Position numbers and translations under genes: made by a program. The notes under the pieces are model-generated. The model was given only the letters and a program-made list of their open reading frames with translations, did no database searches and was not told the origin of the DNA. Below are positions 1-8,003 of a stretch of 10,220 nucleotides of DNA, piece by piece (position 1 is the stretch's first letter; the number at the start of each line of letters is the position of its first letter). Location of the stretch: the NCBI GenBank assembly GCA_044433415.1, contig JAWXTP010000107.1, positions 1-10,220 of the forward strand, read 5' to 3'. The stretch is from JAWXTP01 sp044433415. Its GTDB lineage: Bacteria > Bacteroidota > Bacteroidia > Bacteroidales > Rikenellaceae.

Positions 1-2280
1 AAAAATTTTATTTTAAAAGTGTCAGCAACTATGCTGATATTGTTAATGCCATGCGTTGTTATGGCACAAAAAGGTCAAACCTTTAATGTAAAAGGTAACG
101 TAAATGACGAAAGCGACCACTCTCCTATAGCATACGCTACAGTATTTATAGAAAATACTAACCTTGCTACTATTACTGATGAAAACGGTAATTTTGAAAT
201 CAAAAACATCCCTAACGGTGAAAAAGAAATTATTATTTCTTATGTTGGTTACGGTGAATACAGACAAAAAGTATCTTCAAACAAAGACTTACACATTCAC
301 TTAGAGAAAAACGGATTAAACGTTGACGAAGTAGTTGTTACTGCCAACAGATACGCTACTAAAAAACGTGAAGCTGTATCTATCGTAAGTACAGTATCTC
401 CTAAATTATTCGAACAAACAGGTGCAGTAACTCCAGCGGAGGTATTAAGTTTCCAAACTGGTACACGTGTTGAGTACAACTGTGGTAACTGTGGTTATCC
501 TCAACTTAGAATCAATGGTCTAGAGGGTCAATATTCTCAAGTGCTTATTGACAGCCGTGCTATTATGAGTTCTCTAACATCTGTATATGGTTTAGAAATT
601 CTTCCTAGCTCTATGATTGAGCGTGTTGAAGTACTTAAAGGTGGTGGTTCTGCTATCTTTGGTTCAAATGCTATTGGTGGTGTTGTTAACATCATCACTA
701 AAGAGCCAGGTCGCAACTCTATAGAAATTAGCAACCAAACTTCTGTATATGAAGGTGGTGGTACAGACGTAAACACTGTATTTAATGGTGCTTTTGCAAC
801 AAATGATAGCCGTACAGGTATATTCTTATTTGGTTCTGTACGTAATAGAGATTACTATGACAGAAATGGCGATGGCTTCTCGGAAATGCCTCTTTTAGAG
901 TCTCAAGCAGTTGGTTTTAGAGCTTACCAAAAAATCAAAGAGCGTTCTAAAATCACATTAGAATATCACCACTTAACAGAATTCCGTCGTGGTGGTAATG
1001 AGTTTGACTTAGTTGCTCACCAAGCAGATATCGCTGAACAACTAGACCACTCAATTGATGGTGGTGGTTTAACTTACGACTACTCTACTAAAAATGAGAA
1101 AGGTAGCCTTTCTGTATATGGATCATTCCAAAACTCTAACCGTGATAGCTACTACGGTGCAGGTCAAGACCTTTACGCTTATGGTAAAACAAAAGACTTA
1201 GTTCTTGTTGGTGGTGCTCAATTTGACTATTCTGTAGACAAACTTTTATTTATGCCTTCAATTCTTACTGTAGGTATAGAAGGTAATGCAAATAACATTG
1301 AAGATGCAATGCCTGGATATGACAGATACCTAGATCAAAAAACTAAAATAGTAGGTGGTTATTTCCAAAACGAATGGAGGAACGAGAAATTATCTATTTT
1401 AGCTGGTGTTCGTGTTGACAAACACAACATGCTTGACGATGTAGTTGCTAGTCCACGTATCTCTGCACGTTACGCTCCTTCTAAAGAATTTACACTTAGA
1501 GGTTCTTACTCAACTGGTTTCCGTGCTCCTCAAGCCTATGACGAAGACTTACACATTGAAGCTGTAGGTGGTGCTGTAGCAATAGTAAACATCTCTGATG
1601 ACCTAAATCCTGAGCGTTCTCAATCTATCAACGCATCGTTAGACTACTACAAAATGTTTGATAAGCTACAGTTCAATTTATTAGCCGAAGGTTTCTATAC
1701 AGACATTAATGATGTATTTATTTTAACAGATATGGGTGAAGGTGACGATGGTAACACTTACTTCCTAAAAGAAAATGCTGCTGGTGCTGTAGTTAAGGGC
1801 TTAAACCTTGAATCTCGTGTTGCTTTTGGTTCTGACCTTAGCTTCCAAGCAGGTTATACTTTCCAAAAATCTCTTTATGACGAAGAAGAACAATGGAGTG
1901 ACGATGTAGAAGGTCAACGTGAAATGTTCCGTTCTCCTGACCACTATGGTTATATCACTGCATCTGGTGATCCTTTCAAAGATTTCAACATCGCATTAAC
2001 TGCAAACTTCACTGGTAAAATGTACATCCAACACTGTGCTGGTTACATTGACACTGACAGAACAGAACTTACAGAGGCTATGGTTGACTTAGGTCTTAGA
2101 TTCTCTTACAAATTAAGAATCGCTGACAAAGTAGACTTAGAACTATCTACAGGTATTAAAAACATGTTAAACACATTCCAAAACAGCTTAGATGAAGGTC
2201 CAGACAAAGATGCTGGTTATATCTATGGACCAACAATGCCAAGAACTTATTACTTTGGTGCTAAAATTAGTATATTCTAA
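1..2280 (+). CDS. TonB-dependent outer-membrane receptor (5' end just cut off)
   Basis: Outer-membrane gated channel that takes up a scarce ligand using TonB/ExbBD energy. The frame is open to base 1 and reads KNFILKV before a hydrophobic run ending MAQ, a typical signal peptide, so the true Met is probably the codon just outside the window; the in-frame GTG at 19 is an unlikely start. Counting from that GTG: signal peptide to about residue 17, carboxypeptidase-regulatory-like beta-sandwich about 22-97, the VDEVVVTA segment about 101 that opens the plug, plug with RINGLEGQYSQVLID and IERVEVLKGGGSAIFGSNAIGG to about 230, then a 22-strand-type barrel ending in a terminal Phe (ISIF). The domain order and length (about 760 aa) are normal for Bacteroidota receptors. 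No SusD-like partner is visible, so a polysaccharide system is unlikely; a siderophore, haem, cobalamin or metal ligand is possible. A plug CxxC (C155, C158) is unusual. Substrate unresolved. Confidence 0.93.
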   Translation, partial: KNFILKVSATMLILLMPCVVMAQKGQTFNVKGNVNDESDHSPIAYATVFIENTNLATITDENGNFEIKNIPNGEKEIIISYVGYGEYRQKVSSNKDLHIHLEKNGLNVDEVVVTANRYATKKREAVSIVSTVSPKLFEQTGAVTPAEVLSFQTGTRVEYNCGNCGYPQLRINGLEGQYSQVLIDSRAIMSSLTSVYGLEILPSSMIERVEVLKGGGSAIFGSNAIGGVVNIITKEPGRNSIEISNQTSVYEGGGTDVNTVFNGAFATNDSRTGIFLFGSVRNRDYYDRNGDGFSEMPLLESQAVGFRAYQKIKERSKITLEYHHLTEFRRGGNEFDLVAHQADIAEQLDHSIDGGGLTYDYSTKNEKGSLSVYGSFQNSNRDSYYGAGQDLYAYGKTKDLVLVGGAQFDYSVDKLLFMPSILTVGIEGNANNIEDAMPGYDRYLDQKTKIVGGYFQNEWRNEKLSILAGVRVDKHNMLDDVVASPRISARYAPSKEFTLRGSYSTGFRAPQAYDEDLHIEAVGGAVAIVNISDDLNPERSQSINASLDYYKMFDKLQFNLLAEGFYTDINDVFILTDMGEGDDGNTYFLKENAAGAVVKGLNLESRVAFGSDLSFQAGYTFQKSLYDEEEQWSDDVEGQREMFRSPDHYGYITASGDPFKDFNIALTANFTGKMYIQHCAGYIDTDRTELTEAMVDLGLRFSYKLRIADKVDLELSTGIKNMLNTFQNSLDEGPDKDAGYIYGPTMPRTYYFGAKISIF

Positions 2281-2302
2281 TTAAAATAATCTAAGTCACT
2301 AT

Positions 2303-2350
2303 AAAAAACACTCTTTACAGTATATTTTATGTAAAGAGTGTTTTTTGTTT
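2303..2350 (+). terminator. Rho-independent terminator of the receptor gene
   Basis: A perfect 17-bp inverted repeat (2303-2319 with 2330-2346, core CACTCTTTACA) encloses a 10-nt loop. The 3' arm ends in a run of six T followed by GTTTTT. It begins 22 nt after the receptor stop codon. The A-tract on the 5' side makes the hairpin nearly symmetrical, but no minus-strand gene ends here. Confidence 0.9.
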
Positions 2351-2464
2351 TTACTGCTTTTAAACTTTTTTTTTGTTTTAAAGAGTTCTGCTTTGGAAAT
2401 TTAAAATACAAAATCAAGTAAAATCCATTTATCAAATCGACCTATAGTTAAATTTAATACTGTT

Positions 2465-2500
2465 TTTGGCTCTTTATCTCAAAAAAAGCACTATATTTGC
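2465..2500 (+). promoter_or_regulatory. Bacteroidota-type promoter of the malic enzyme operon
   Basis: TATATTTG at 2492-2499 matches the Bacteroidota -7 consensus TAnnTTTG exactly. A TTTG at 2465-2468 can serve as the -33 element, although the 23-bp spacer is at the long end. Transcription would start near 2505, giving an A-rich leader of about 20 nt before the ATG at 2527. The remainder of the 2351-2464 gap is AT-rich and shows nothing else. Confidence 0.6.
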
Positions 2501-2526
2501 AAGCAATAAAACTAAAACTTATATTT

Positions 2527-3843
2527 ATGACTAAAAACAGTTTAATATCAGTAGAAGTACATCAAACTGAAGCCTTAGAATACCACAGTCGTTTCCCACG
2601 TGGTAAGGTTTCAGTAGTACCTACAAAACCATACTCTACTCAGAAAGATTTATCACTTGCCTATACTCCTGGTGTCGCAGAGCCATGCCTAGAGATTGCG
2701 GAAAACCCTTCAAATATAGACTTATACACTAATAGACAAAACCTATTAGCTATTATCTCTAACGGTACAGCAGTGCTAGGTTTAGGAAACATAGGCGCTC
2801 TAGCTAGTAAGCCTGTGATGGAAGGTAAAAGCGTTTTATTTAAGTCGCTTTCAGGTGTTGATGCTATAGACATAGAAATTGACACTACAGATATAGACAA
2901 ATTCATTGAAACAGTGAAACTTATATCTCCAACTTTTGGAGGTGTAAACCTAGAAGATATTAAAGCTCCTGAATGCTTCGAAATAGAAAGAAGACTTAAA
3001 GAAGAGCTAGACATGCCTATTATGCATGACGACCAACATGGCACAGCAATTATTACCTCAGCAGCTCTTATAAACGCTACAGAGATAGCAGGTAAGAAAA
3101 TCTCTGAGATTAAAGTTGTGGTAAATGGTGCTGGTGCAGCAGCTATTGCTTGTTCAAGATTGTACCGTCACCTTGGTGTGACACCTGAAAACATGGTTAT
3201 GTGTGACAGTAAGGGTGTGATACGCGCTGACAGAGACAAGCTAACAAAAGAAAAACGCGAATTTGCAACAACAAGAGATATAAGAACTCTTGCTGAGGCT
3301 ATGGTAGGCGCTGACTTATTCTTAGGTGTTTCAAAAGCTGACGTGTTAACTAAAGAAATGGTGCAAACTATGGCTAAGACTCCTATAGTTTTTGCTCTTG
3401 CGAATCCTAATCCTGAAATTTCTTATGAGGATGCTGTTTCTGCTGTAGATGACATCATAATTGCTACAGGACGTAGTGACTACCCTAACCAAGTTAATAA
3501 CGTTATTGGCTTCCCTTACATCTTTAGAGGTGCTATGGACGTAAAAGCTACAGCTATTAACGAGGAAATGAAACTTGCAGCAGCTTATGAAATTGCAGCT
3601 CTTGCAAAAGAGGAAGTTACAGAAGATGTAAAAAAGGCTTATGACGGCAAAGAAATTAGCTTTGGTAAGGATTACATCATCCCTAAACCTTTAGACTTAC
3701 GTCTTTTCTATCGTGTTTCTACTGCTGTAGCTAAGGCTGCAATTGCTAGTGGTGTAGCTCGTGTAGAAATCACTGACTGGGATCAATACCAAAAAGATTT
3801 AGAGTTAGTAAAATCGTTCAAAACTTATTACTGTAACATGTAA
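2527..3843 (+). CDS. Malic enzyme, malic/NAD-binding domains only (no PTA domain)
   Basis: Oxidative decarboxylation of malate to pyruvate with NAD(P)+ in the cytoplasm, linking the C4 pool to pyruvate and reducing power. In the 438-aa product: AYTPGVAEPC (about 45-54, catalytic Tyr46), VMEGK (Lys101), metal-site LEDIK (Glu143, Asp144), MHDDQHGTA (166-174), dinucleotide motif NGAGAAA (200-206), ALANPNPEI and GRSDYPNQVNNVIGFPYIFRGA late in the chain. ATG 2527 is chosen because an in-frame TTG at 2497 lies inside the -7 promoter box and could not be on the mRNA. Bacteroidota homologues of this sequence type usually carry a C-terminal phosphotransacetylase-like domain (about 760 aa); here the protein stops just after the DWDQYQKDLE linker. 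Its stop overlaps the next gene's ATG by one base. Cofactor preference (NAD or NADP) cannot be read reliably. Confidence 0.93.
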   Translation: MTKNSLISVEVHQTEALEYHSRFPRGKVSVVPTKPYSTQKDLSLAYTPGVAEPCLEIAENPSNIDLYTNRQNLLAIISNGTAVLGLGNIGALASKPVMEGKSVLFKSLSGVDAIDIEIDTTDIDKFIETVKLISPTFGGVNLEDIKAPECFEIERRLKEELDMPIMHDDQHGTAIITSAALINATEIAGKKISEIKVVVNGAGAAAIACSRLYRHLGVTPENMVMCDSKGVIRADRDKLTKEKREFATTRDIRTLAEAMVGADLFLGVSKADVLTKEMVQTMAKTPIVFALANPNPEISYEDAVSAVDDIIIATGRSDYPNQVNNVIGFPYIFRGAMDVKATAINEEMKLAAAYEIAALAKEEVTEDVKKAYDGKEISFGKDYIIPKPLDLRLFYRVSTAVAKAAIASGVARVEITDWDQYQKDLELVKSFKTYYCNM

Positions 3844-5627
3844 TGAAAACAGCCATAGATCAAAAATTAGAATCTTTACGCGAAATAATGGTAGCTAAAG
3901 GGTATGACTTCATTGTCGTACCCTCTAACGACCCTCATTTTAGCGAATACACTCCTAAACACTGGAAATGTAGGGAATATATTAGTGGATTTAATGGTTC
4001 AGCAGGTAAGGTTTTAGTATCGCTTAACGAAGCTTTACTATGGAGCGACTCTCGTTATTTTCTTCAAGCAGAAGAACAGATAAAGGGTACTTCTTATAAA
4101 TTCATGAAAGAAAATGTTGAGGGAGTCCTTACTTTAGAGCAATATATAGCTCAATTTTCAGGTAAAAACGTAGCCCTTAATACAAACCTTATCTCTATAG
4201 CTAATTACGACAACTTCACCCAGCAAATAGGCGACAACACTGTATGTGACTGTGGGGACGTATTCCAAACCCTTTGGAACGACCGCCCTGCACTAGGCGA
4301 AGACGAAGTGTTAACTTTAAGTGATGAGGTTACAGGTGAATCTATAACATCTAAACTTGACAGAGTACGTAAAGAGTTATCACTAGGAGCTAATGACTTG
4401 TACCTAGTTTCTCCTTTAGACCAGATAGCTTGGTTACTAAACATGCGTGGCACAGACATTGAGTTTAATCCCCTGAATGTATGTTACACAGTTATTGACA
4501 GTTACGGAGCTCAACTTTTCATAAAAAATAACAAAATAAACTCTACAGTAAGAGAACAATTAAAAAAGATAAACATCTATATATCAGAATATTCCGAAAT
4601 AGAAGATTACCTTTCGTCTTTAAGAGGCAAGAACATCATACTAAACAAAAACTACACTTCTTACAAGTATCTTTCTCTAGTTAGTTCTCAGAACTCTATT
4701 AGTTTCGAGGGAGACGCAAACGGAGTTATAAACAGTCTAAAAGCTATAAAAAACGACACTGAGATTAATGGTTTCCGTAAGGCTATGATAGAAGATGGAG
4801 TTGCCATGACTCGTTTTTACATGTGGCTTGAAGACACTCTTAACAAAGGCGAAGGAGAAGTTACGGAATACGACTTAGGGAATAAGCTAGCTTCTTTTAG
4901 GGCTAAAAGTGAATTATATTTTAGTGAAAGTTTTGGTGCTATAGTTGGCTATGCTTCAAACGGCGCTATCGTACACTATAGAGCCGAAAAAGACAGCTGT
5001 AGTGTTGTGAAACCTGACAATTTCCTACTTATTGACTCAGGAGCTCAGTATCTATGTGGAACAACCGACATTACACGTACTGTACATCTTGGCGCGCCTA
5101 CAGAGGAGCAAAAAAGGGACTTCACTCTTGTTTTACAAGGGCACATAGACCTTGCAAATGCAGTATTCCCTAAAAACACTCGTGGAGCTCAATTAGATTT
5201 CCTAGCTCGTGCACCTTTATGTTCTCACTCTATGAACTACATGCACGGCACAGGTCACGGCATAGGTCACTTCCTAAATGTACACGAAGGTCCTCAATCT
5301 ATACGCATGAATGAAAACCCTGTAGTATTAAAATGCGGCATGGTAACTTCAAATGAACCTGCTGTTTACAAAACAGGAAAGTATGGCATAAGATCCGAAA
5401 ACCTTATTCTTTGCAAGGAGCATTCCAAGAGTGATTTTGGGGAGTTTCATCATTTTGAAACCCTTACTCTTTTCCCTTTTGATGTTCATTCCTTAAACAA
5501 GGACATGCTTACAAAGAAGCAAATACTGTGGCTTAACAATTACCACGACCTAGTATACAACACCCTTTCTAGTCATCTTTCAGACACTGAAAACTTGTGG
5601 CTTAAAGCAAAGACAGAACATATCTAG
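3843..5627 (+). CDS. Xaa-Pro aminopeptidase (M24B, long APP1 type)
   Basis: Cytosolic metallopeptidase that removes an N-terminal residue preceding proline. At 594 aa it has the three-part architecture of the long family: two creatinase/prolidase N-terminal domains (about 1-310), the pita-bread M24 catalytic domain (about 315-530) and a short C-terminal extension. All five dimetal ligands are readable: Asp398 (LLIDSGA), Asp409 (TTDITRT), His472 (HGTGHGIGH), Glu505 (TSNEPAVY) and Glu519 (RSENLIL); the VHEGP histidine (His480) is also present. No signal peptide is seen. It begins at the last base of the malic enzyme stop codon (TAATG), so the two are co-transcribed and probably translationally coupled. 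It is followed 9 nt later by a hairpin. The enzyme appears intact and active. Confidence 0.95.
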   Translation: MKTAIDQKLESLREIMVAKGYDFIVVPSNDPHFSEYTPKHWKCREYISGFNGSAGKVLVSLNEALLWSDSRYFLQAEEQIKGTSYKFMKENVEGVLTLEQYIAQFSGKNVALNTNLISIANYDNFTQQIGDNTVCDCGDVFQTLWNDRPALGEDEVLTLSDEVTGESITSKLDRVRKELSLGANDLYLVSPLDQIAWLLNMRGTDIEFNPLNVCYTVIDSYGAQLFIKNNKINSTVREQLKKINIYISEYSEIEDYLSSLRGKNIILNKNYTSYKYLSLVSSQNSISFEGDANGVINSLKAIKNDTEINGFRKAMIEDGVAMTRFYMWLEDTLNKGEGEVTEYDLGNKLASFRAKSELYFSESFGAIVGYASNGAIVHYRAEKDSCSVVKPDNFLLIDSGAQYLCGTTDITRTVHLGAPTEEQKRDFTLVLQGHIDLANAVFPKNTRGAQLDFLARAPLCSHSMNYMHGTGHGIGHFLNVHEGPQSIRMNENPVVLKCGMVTSNEPAVYKTGKYGIRSENLILCKEHSKSDFGEFHHFETLTLFPFDVHSLNKDMLTKKQILWLNNYHDLVYNTLSSHLSDTENLWLKAKTEHI

Positions 5628-5636
5628 GAAATTATT

Positions 5637-5680
5637 TTGGCGATTACCGAAAACATAAGGTTTCCGGTAATCGCCAATTT
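5637..5680. terminator. Hairpin between convergent genes, likely bidirectional terminator
   Basis: Arms TTGGCGATTACCG (5637-5649) and CGGTAATCGCCAA (5665-5677) pair perfectly over 13 bp, with a further AAA/TTT pairing possible inside. It lies in the 58-nt gap between the aminopeptidase stop (+) and the stop of the 309-aa gene (-). The stem is strong, but the T-tract is short on the + side and poor on the - side. Confidence 0.7.
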
Positions 5681-5685
5681 ATCAA

Positions 5686-6615
5686 TTATTGCGGAGGTTG
5701 AATTTCAAATAATTTCTCAAATATTGGACAACGCATTATATCAACTTCTTCATTTATAACAAAACCTTTTTTCTCATAGTCTATCAACCCCATATAATAA
5801 AACAGGCTCTCCCATGTACGCATTGAATACACATGAGTACCGTTAATCGGTTTGTTACTATAGCGCGCTTCTATCAAAATTATTGGGAAAGCAGCAAAAT
5901 ATTTATCAGCATAAAACCTATGCGACCTCTTTTTATCTCCATATTTAGATAATAGAATCAAAGAGTAACCAACACCAATATTGCCTATATTTTCATTTTC
6001 ATAAAAGTCTAAATAACCTTGATTATAATTGGTTGTTGCACATTTAACCATATGCTCCAATAATAACTGCCTATCTTTCATTAGCTTCTCACCATTCTTA
6101 GTGATGGTCATAACTCCTTTCTGCACTTTAACAACACACATTAAATCCATAATAGCACGAAGCATCATTATTGAGCGACTATCTTTCTCTTTGTATATGT
6201 TTTGTAGTCCAATTTTTACCAACTCTTCCTCTACACCTACCTCGTATAGCTCTTTGACAACTTTTACTGGTAGTGATTTAGTGGAAGTAAGTTTTAGGCT
6301 ACCTTTCTCTGCAATAATCTGAAGTAGAAGTTCCATCTGGCGGAACATTGGAATCTCTGCAAAGTCGTCATGTTCTAATTTCTTTAACTTCACAGGAGAT
6401 TGTCCACCCCATAACTCACTGACAATTATTGACATTGTATCAGACGAATAACCTCCAAAGTCTCTCTTTAATTGTTCCTTGAAACGATATTCAAACATAC
6501 CAATATATTCATTCAATTGTTCCAAAGATAATGTGCCACCACCATTTGCAACAACGTGCTCTATAACAAATTTTTGTAATAGAGCATCTAGCTCTGCGTT
6601 AAGTTTATTTTTCAT
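5686..6615 (-). CDS. Conserved-looking protein of unknown function, 309 aa
   Basis: I do not recognise this protein with confidence. It is soluble, with no signal peptide or membrane segment, and is rich in Leu, Lys and Glu with a mostly helical pattern. Three stretches look like motifs of a conserved family: an N-terminal GGGTLSLEQLNEYIGMFEY (about 25-43) running into KEQLKRDFGG; a central LPVKVVKELYEVG (about 115-127) followed by a KNGEKLM segment reminiscent of a winged-helix or transcription-regulator fold; and a C-terminal GVGYSLILLSKYG with RFYADKYFAAFP (about 213-243). No nuclease, kinase or ATPase motif is visible. ATG 6615 is the natural start. It is the last - strand gene, next to the housekeeping block, with a dyad repeat just upstream of its start. 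A stand-alone accessory gene or regulator is possible, but a function cannot be assigned. Confidence 0.75.
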   Translation of the reverse strand: MKNKLNAELDALLQKFVIEHVVANGGGTLSLEQLNEYIGMFEYRFKEQLKRDFGGYSSDTMSIIVSELWGGQSPVKLKKLEHDDFAEIPMFRQMELLLQIIAEKGSLKLTSTKSLPVKVVKELYEVGVEEELVKIGLQNIYKEKDSRSIMMLRAIMDLMCVVKVQKGVMTITKNGEKLMKDRQLLLEHMVKCATTNYNQGYLDFYENENIGNIGVGYSLILLSKYGDKKRSHRFYADKYFAAFPIILIEARYSNKPINGTHVYSMRTWESLFYYMGLIDYEKKGFVINEEVDIMRCPIFEKLFEIQPPQ

Positions 6616-6628
6616 ATTTTTAGGTATT

Positions 6629-6661
6629 TAGTGGTATGTACATTTTTTACACATACCACTA
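6629..6661 (-). promoter_or_regulatory. Dyad repeat upstream of the 309-aa gene (operator or leader hairpin)
   Basis: Perfect 11-bp inverted repeat, TAGTGGTATGT (6629-6639) with ACATACCACTA (6651-6661), separated by an 11-nt A/T-rich spacer. It sits 13 nt upstream of the start at 6615. On the - strand no T-run follows the 3' arm, so it is a poor terminator; an operator or 5'-UTR hairpin fits better. Confidence 0.5.
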
Positions 6662-6667
6662 CTATTT

Positions 6668-6792
6668 AAGGAAAGTTCTATAATTTGGTTTTATTCGATT
6701 TCTAATTTTAAAGTTTTAGATTTGAAGTTTTATAGGGGAATTCTAGAAACTGGTTTTTAGAAGTTCCCTTAATCTATATTAAAATTATTTTC
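6668..6792. repeat. Repeat copy A at the 3' end of the nuclease gene
   Basis: Bases 6756-6792 are a perfect 37-bp direct repeat of 8042-8078. Bases 6685-6701 are a perfect 17-bp repeat of 8021-8037 (TTGGTTTTATTCGATTT). The copy begins with AAGGAAAGTT and ends with AAGTTCCCTT before the coding part, giving degenerate inverted ends. Compared with copy B it has about 50 extra bases between the two shared blocks. It contains the last eight codons (including stop) of the nuclease gene and its 3' flank. An imperfect hairpin (6736-6745 with 6758-6768) may help end the nuclease transcript. Confidence 0.85.
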
Positions 6793-7764
6793 TATTCTCA
6801 ATCGCTCTTTTACCAGCTTTTCTTGTAGCTCTTCTGGTGTTGGTAGAGTAAATTTATATTTTGATGCAAAAATCTGTTTTGCATCATTAAGAATTGAATA
6901 TTTGACAATTGCATCATTCTTTTCAGAGCATAATATAATTCCTATTGTTGGGTTATCTCCATCTAAGCGATATTTTTCGTCATACATTCTCACATAGCTA
7001 TCCATCTGACCAACATCTTGATGTGTGAGTTTCCCAATTTTCAAGTCTATTAATACATGACACTTAAGTATATAGTTATAAAATACTAAATCGATATAAA
7101 AATTATCTTCGTCAAACTGTATTCGTTTTTGCCTTGCCACATAGCAAAATCCACGACCAAGTTCTAAAAGTAAATCTTGTAAATTACTGATTAGCAACTG
7201 TTCTAACTTACTCTCCCTAAGTGATGGATTTTCGGGAAGACCTAAAAATTCTAAGACATAAGGATCTTTAATAAACTCCTCCGCCTCTTCTCTTTTTAAT
7301 TTTTCTACTGCCTCTTCTTTAACCTCACTATTATTTTTGCTTGCTAAAATTCTATCATAATAGAGAACTGAAATTTGCCTATCTAATTGCCTGCTAGACC
7401 AACCCTCACTTACTGCCTCATTCATATACCATTCTCTTGCTTTATTACTTTCAACTCTCAATAAATAGCGATAGTGAGTCCAACTCAATTCGTGACGCAG
7501 TGCGTCACAATTTGGAAAGACTAGATAAAACATACGCATATTTCTAAGATTACTAGCATCAAACCCTTTACCAAACTCCTTAGTTAATTGTTCGGATAAT
7601 TCCTTTAATACGGCTTTTCCATACTCAGCTCGTTTTTCTCCTTTTTGTTCATCCTCCACTATTAGCTTACCTATAGACCAATACGACTGAACCATAGCGA
7701 AATTAATTGAGCGCTGAACACTGCCTCTCGCTTTGAATGAGTAGTGTAAAACAATTATTGCCAT
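6769..7764 (-). CDS. DUF1016/YhcG-family PDDEXK nuclease
   Basis: Predicted DNA endonuclease-fold protein of the YhcG type, common near restriction-modification and other defence genes. Numbered from ATG 7764 (331 aa): N-terminal DUF1016_N domain with SINFAMVQSYWSIGKLI (about 19-35), EFGKGFDASNLRNMR and the family hallmark ELSWTHYRYLLRVE (about 92-105). C-terminal PDDEXK domain has a likely Glu188 (KLEQLL), Asp225 (NFYIDLVFYN) and Asp240-x-Lys242 (VLIDLKIGK), then QMDSYVRMYDE and GDNPTIGIILCSE. The third acidic residue is Asp rather than the more usual Glu. The frame could extend to a TTG at 7812 (347 aa); neither N-terminus looks like the usual family start, so the first residues are uncertain. 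A GC-rich perfect palindrome lies inside the gene. No methylase or specificity subunit is visible beside it. Confidence 0.9.
   Translation of the reverse strand: MAIIVLHYSFKARGSVQRSINFAMVQSYWSIGKLIVEDEQKGEKRAEYGKAVLKELSEQLTKEFGKGFDASNLRNMRMFYLVFPNCDALRHELSWTHYRYLLRVESNKAREWYMNEAVSEGWSSRQLDRQISVLYYDRILASKNNSEVKEEAVEKLKREEAEEFIKDPYVLEFLGLPENPSLRESKLEQLLISNLQDLLLELGRGFCYVARQKRIQFDEDNFYIDLVFYNYILKCHVLIDLKIGKLTHQDVGQMDSYVRMYDEKYRLDGDNPTIGIILCSEKNDAIVKYSILNDAKQIFASKYKFTLPTPEELQEKLVKERLRIENNFNID
7492..7508. repeat. Perfect 17-nt palindrome inside the nuclease gene
   Basis: GTGACGCA-G-TGCGTCAC, 8-bp arms around one central base. It is much more GC-rich than its surroundings, and the pairing extends another four A/T pairs if C7491 is bulged. 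On the - strand it encodes CDALRHE just before the conserved LSWTHYR motif. Confidence 0.75.
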
Positions 7765-7812
7765 ATTTTTAACAGCACTCTTGGAGTGATATTTTTCACT
7801 ATTAAATCTCAA

Positions 7813-8003
7813 TATAGATCCACTATATTTTCAATTCAATAGCAAAAAATCTCATCTCCAATAGTACTCTTTAAAATACACCAATAATTATTTTACCCTA
7901 CTTATACATCTCTTACCGAGTTATATAAGTTATTATCAAAAATCTTATTCATACTGCATATTTTTTTTAAAATACTTAGTTATCATTATGTAATATACAT
8001 CAT
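7813..8003. other. AT-rich intergenic spacer upstream of the nuclease gene
   Basis: Very AT-rich stretch between the nuclease start region and repeat copy B. It must hold the nuclease promoter if that gene is transcribed separately, but I see no clean TAnnTTTG box on the - strand. No ORF with coding character and no RNA gene was recognised. Confidence 0.5.

Noticed and set aside
19..21. GTG as the receptor's start codon
   Set aside because: The frame is open to base 1 and the upstream codons supply a lysine-containing signal-peptide n-region, so the real start is most likely just outside the window.
2497..2526. In-frame TTG start giving a malic enzyme 10 residues longer
   Set aside because: The TTG lies within the -7 promoter box, upstream of the expected transcription start, and the added residues have no family similarity.
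2661..3044. 127-codon - strand ORF within the malic enzyme gene
   Set aside because: It lies wholly antisense to a well-supported enzyme and has low-complexity Ser/Ile composition typical of a shadow.
6029..6322. 97-codon + strand ORF inside the 309-aa gene
   Set aside because: It is antisense to a gene with better coding character, has no recognisable motif and reads as a complement shadow.
6736..6768. Strong terminator after the nuclease gene
   Set aside because: The hairpin has a bulge and no T-run follows on the - strand, so it is noted only as a weak possibility within repeat copy A.
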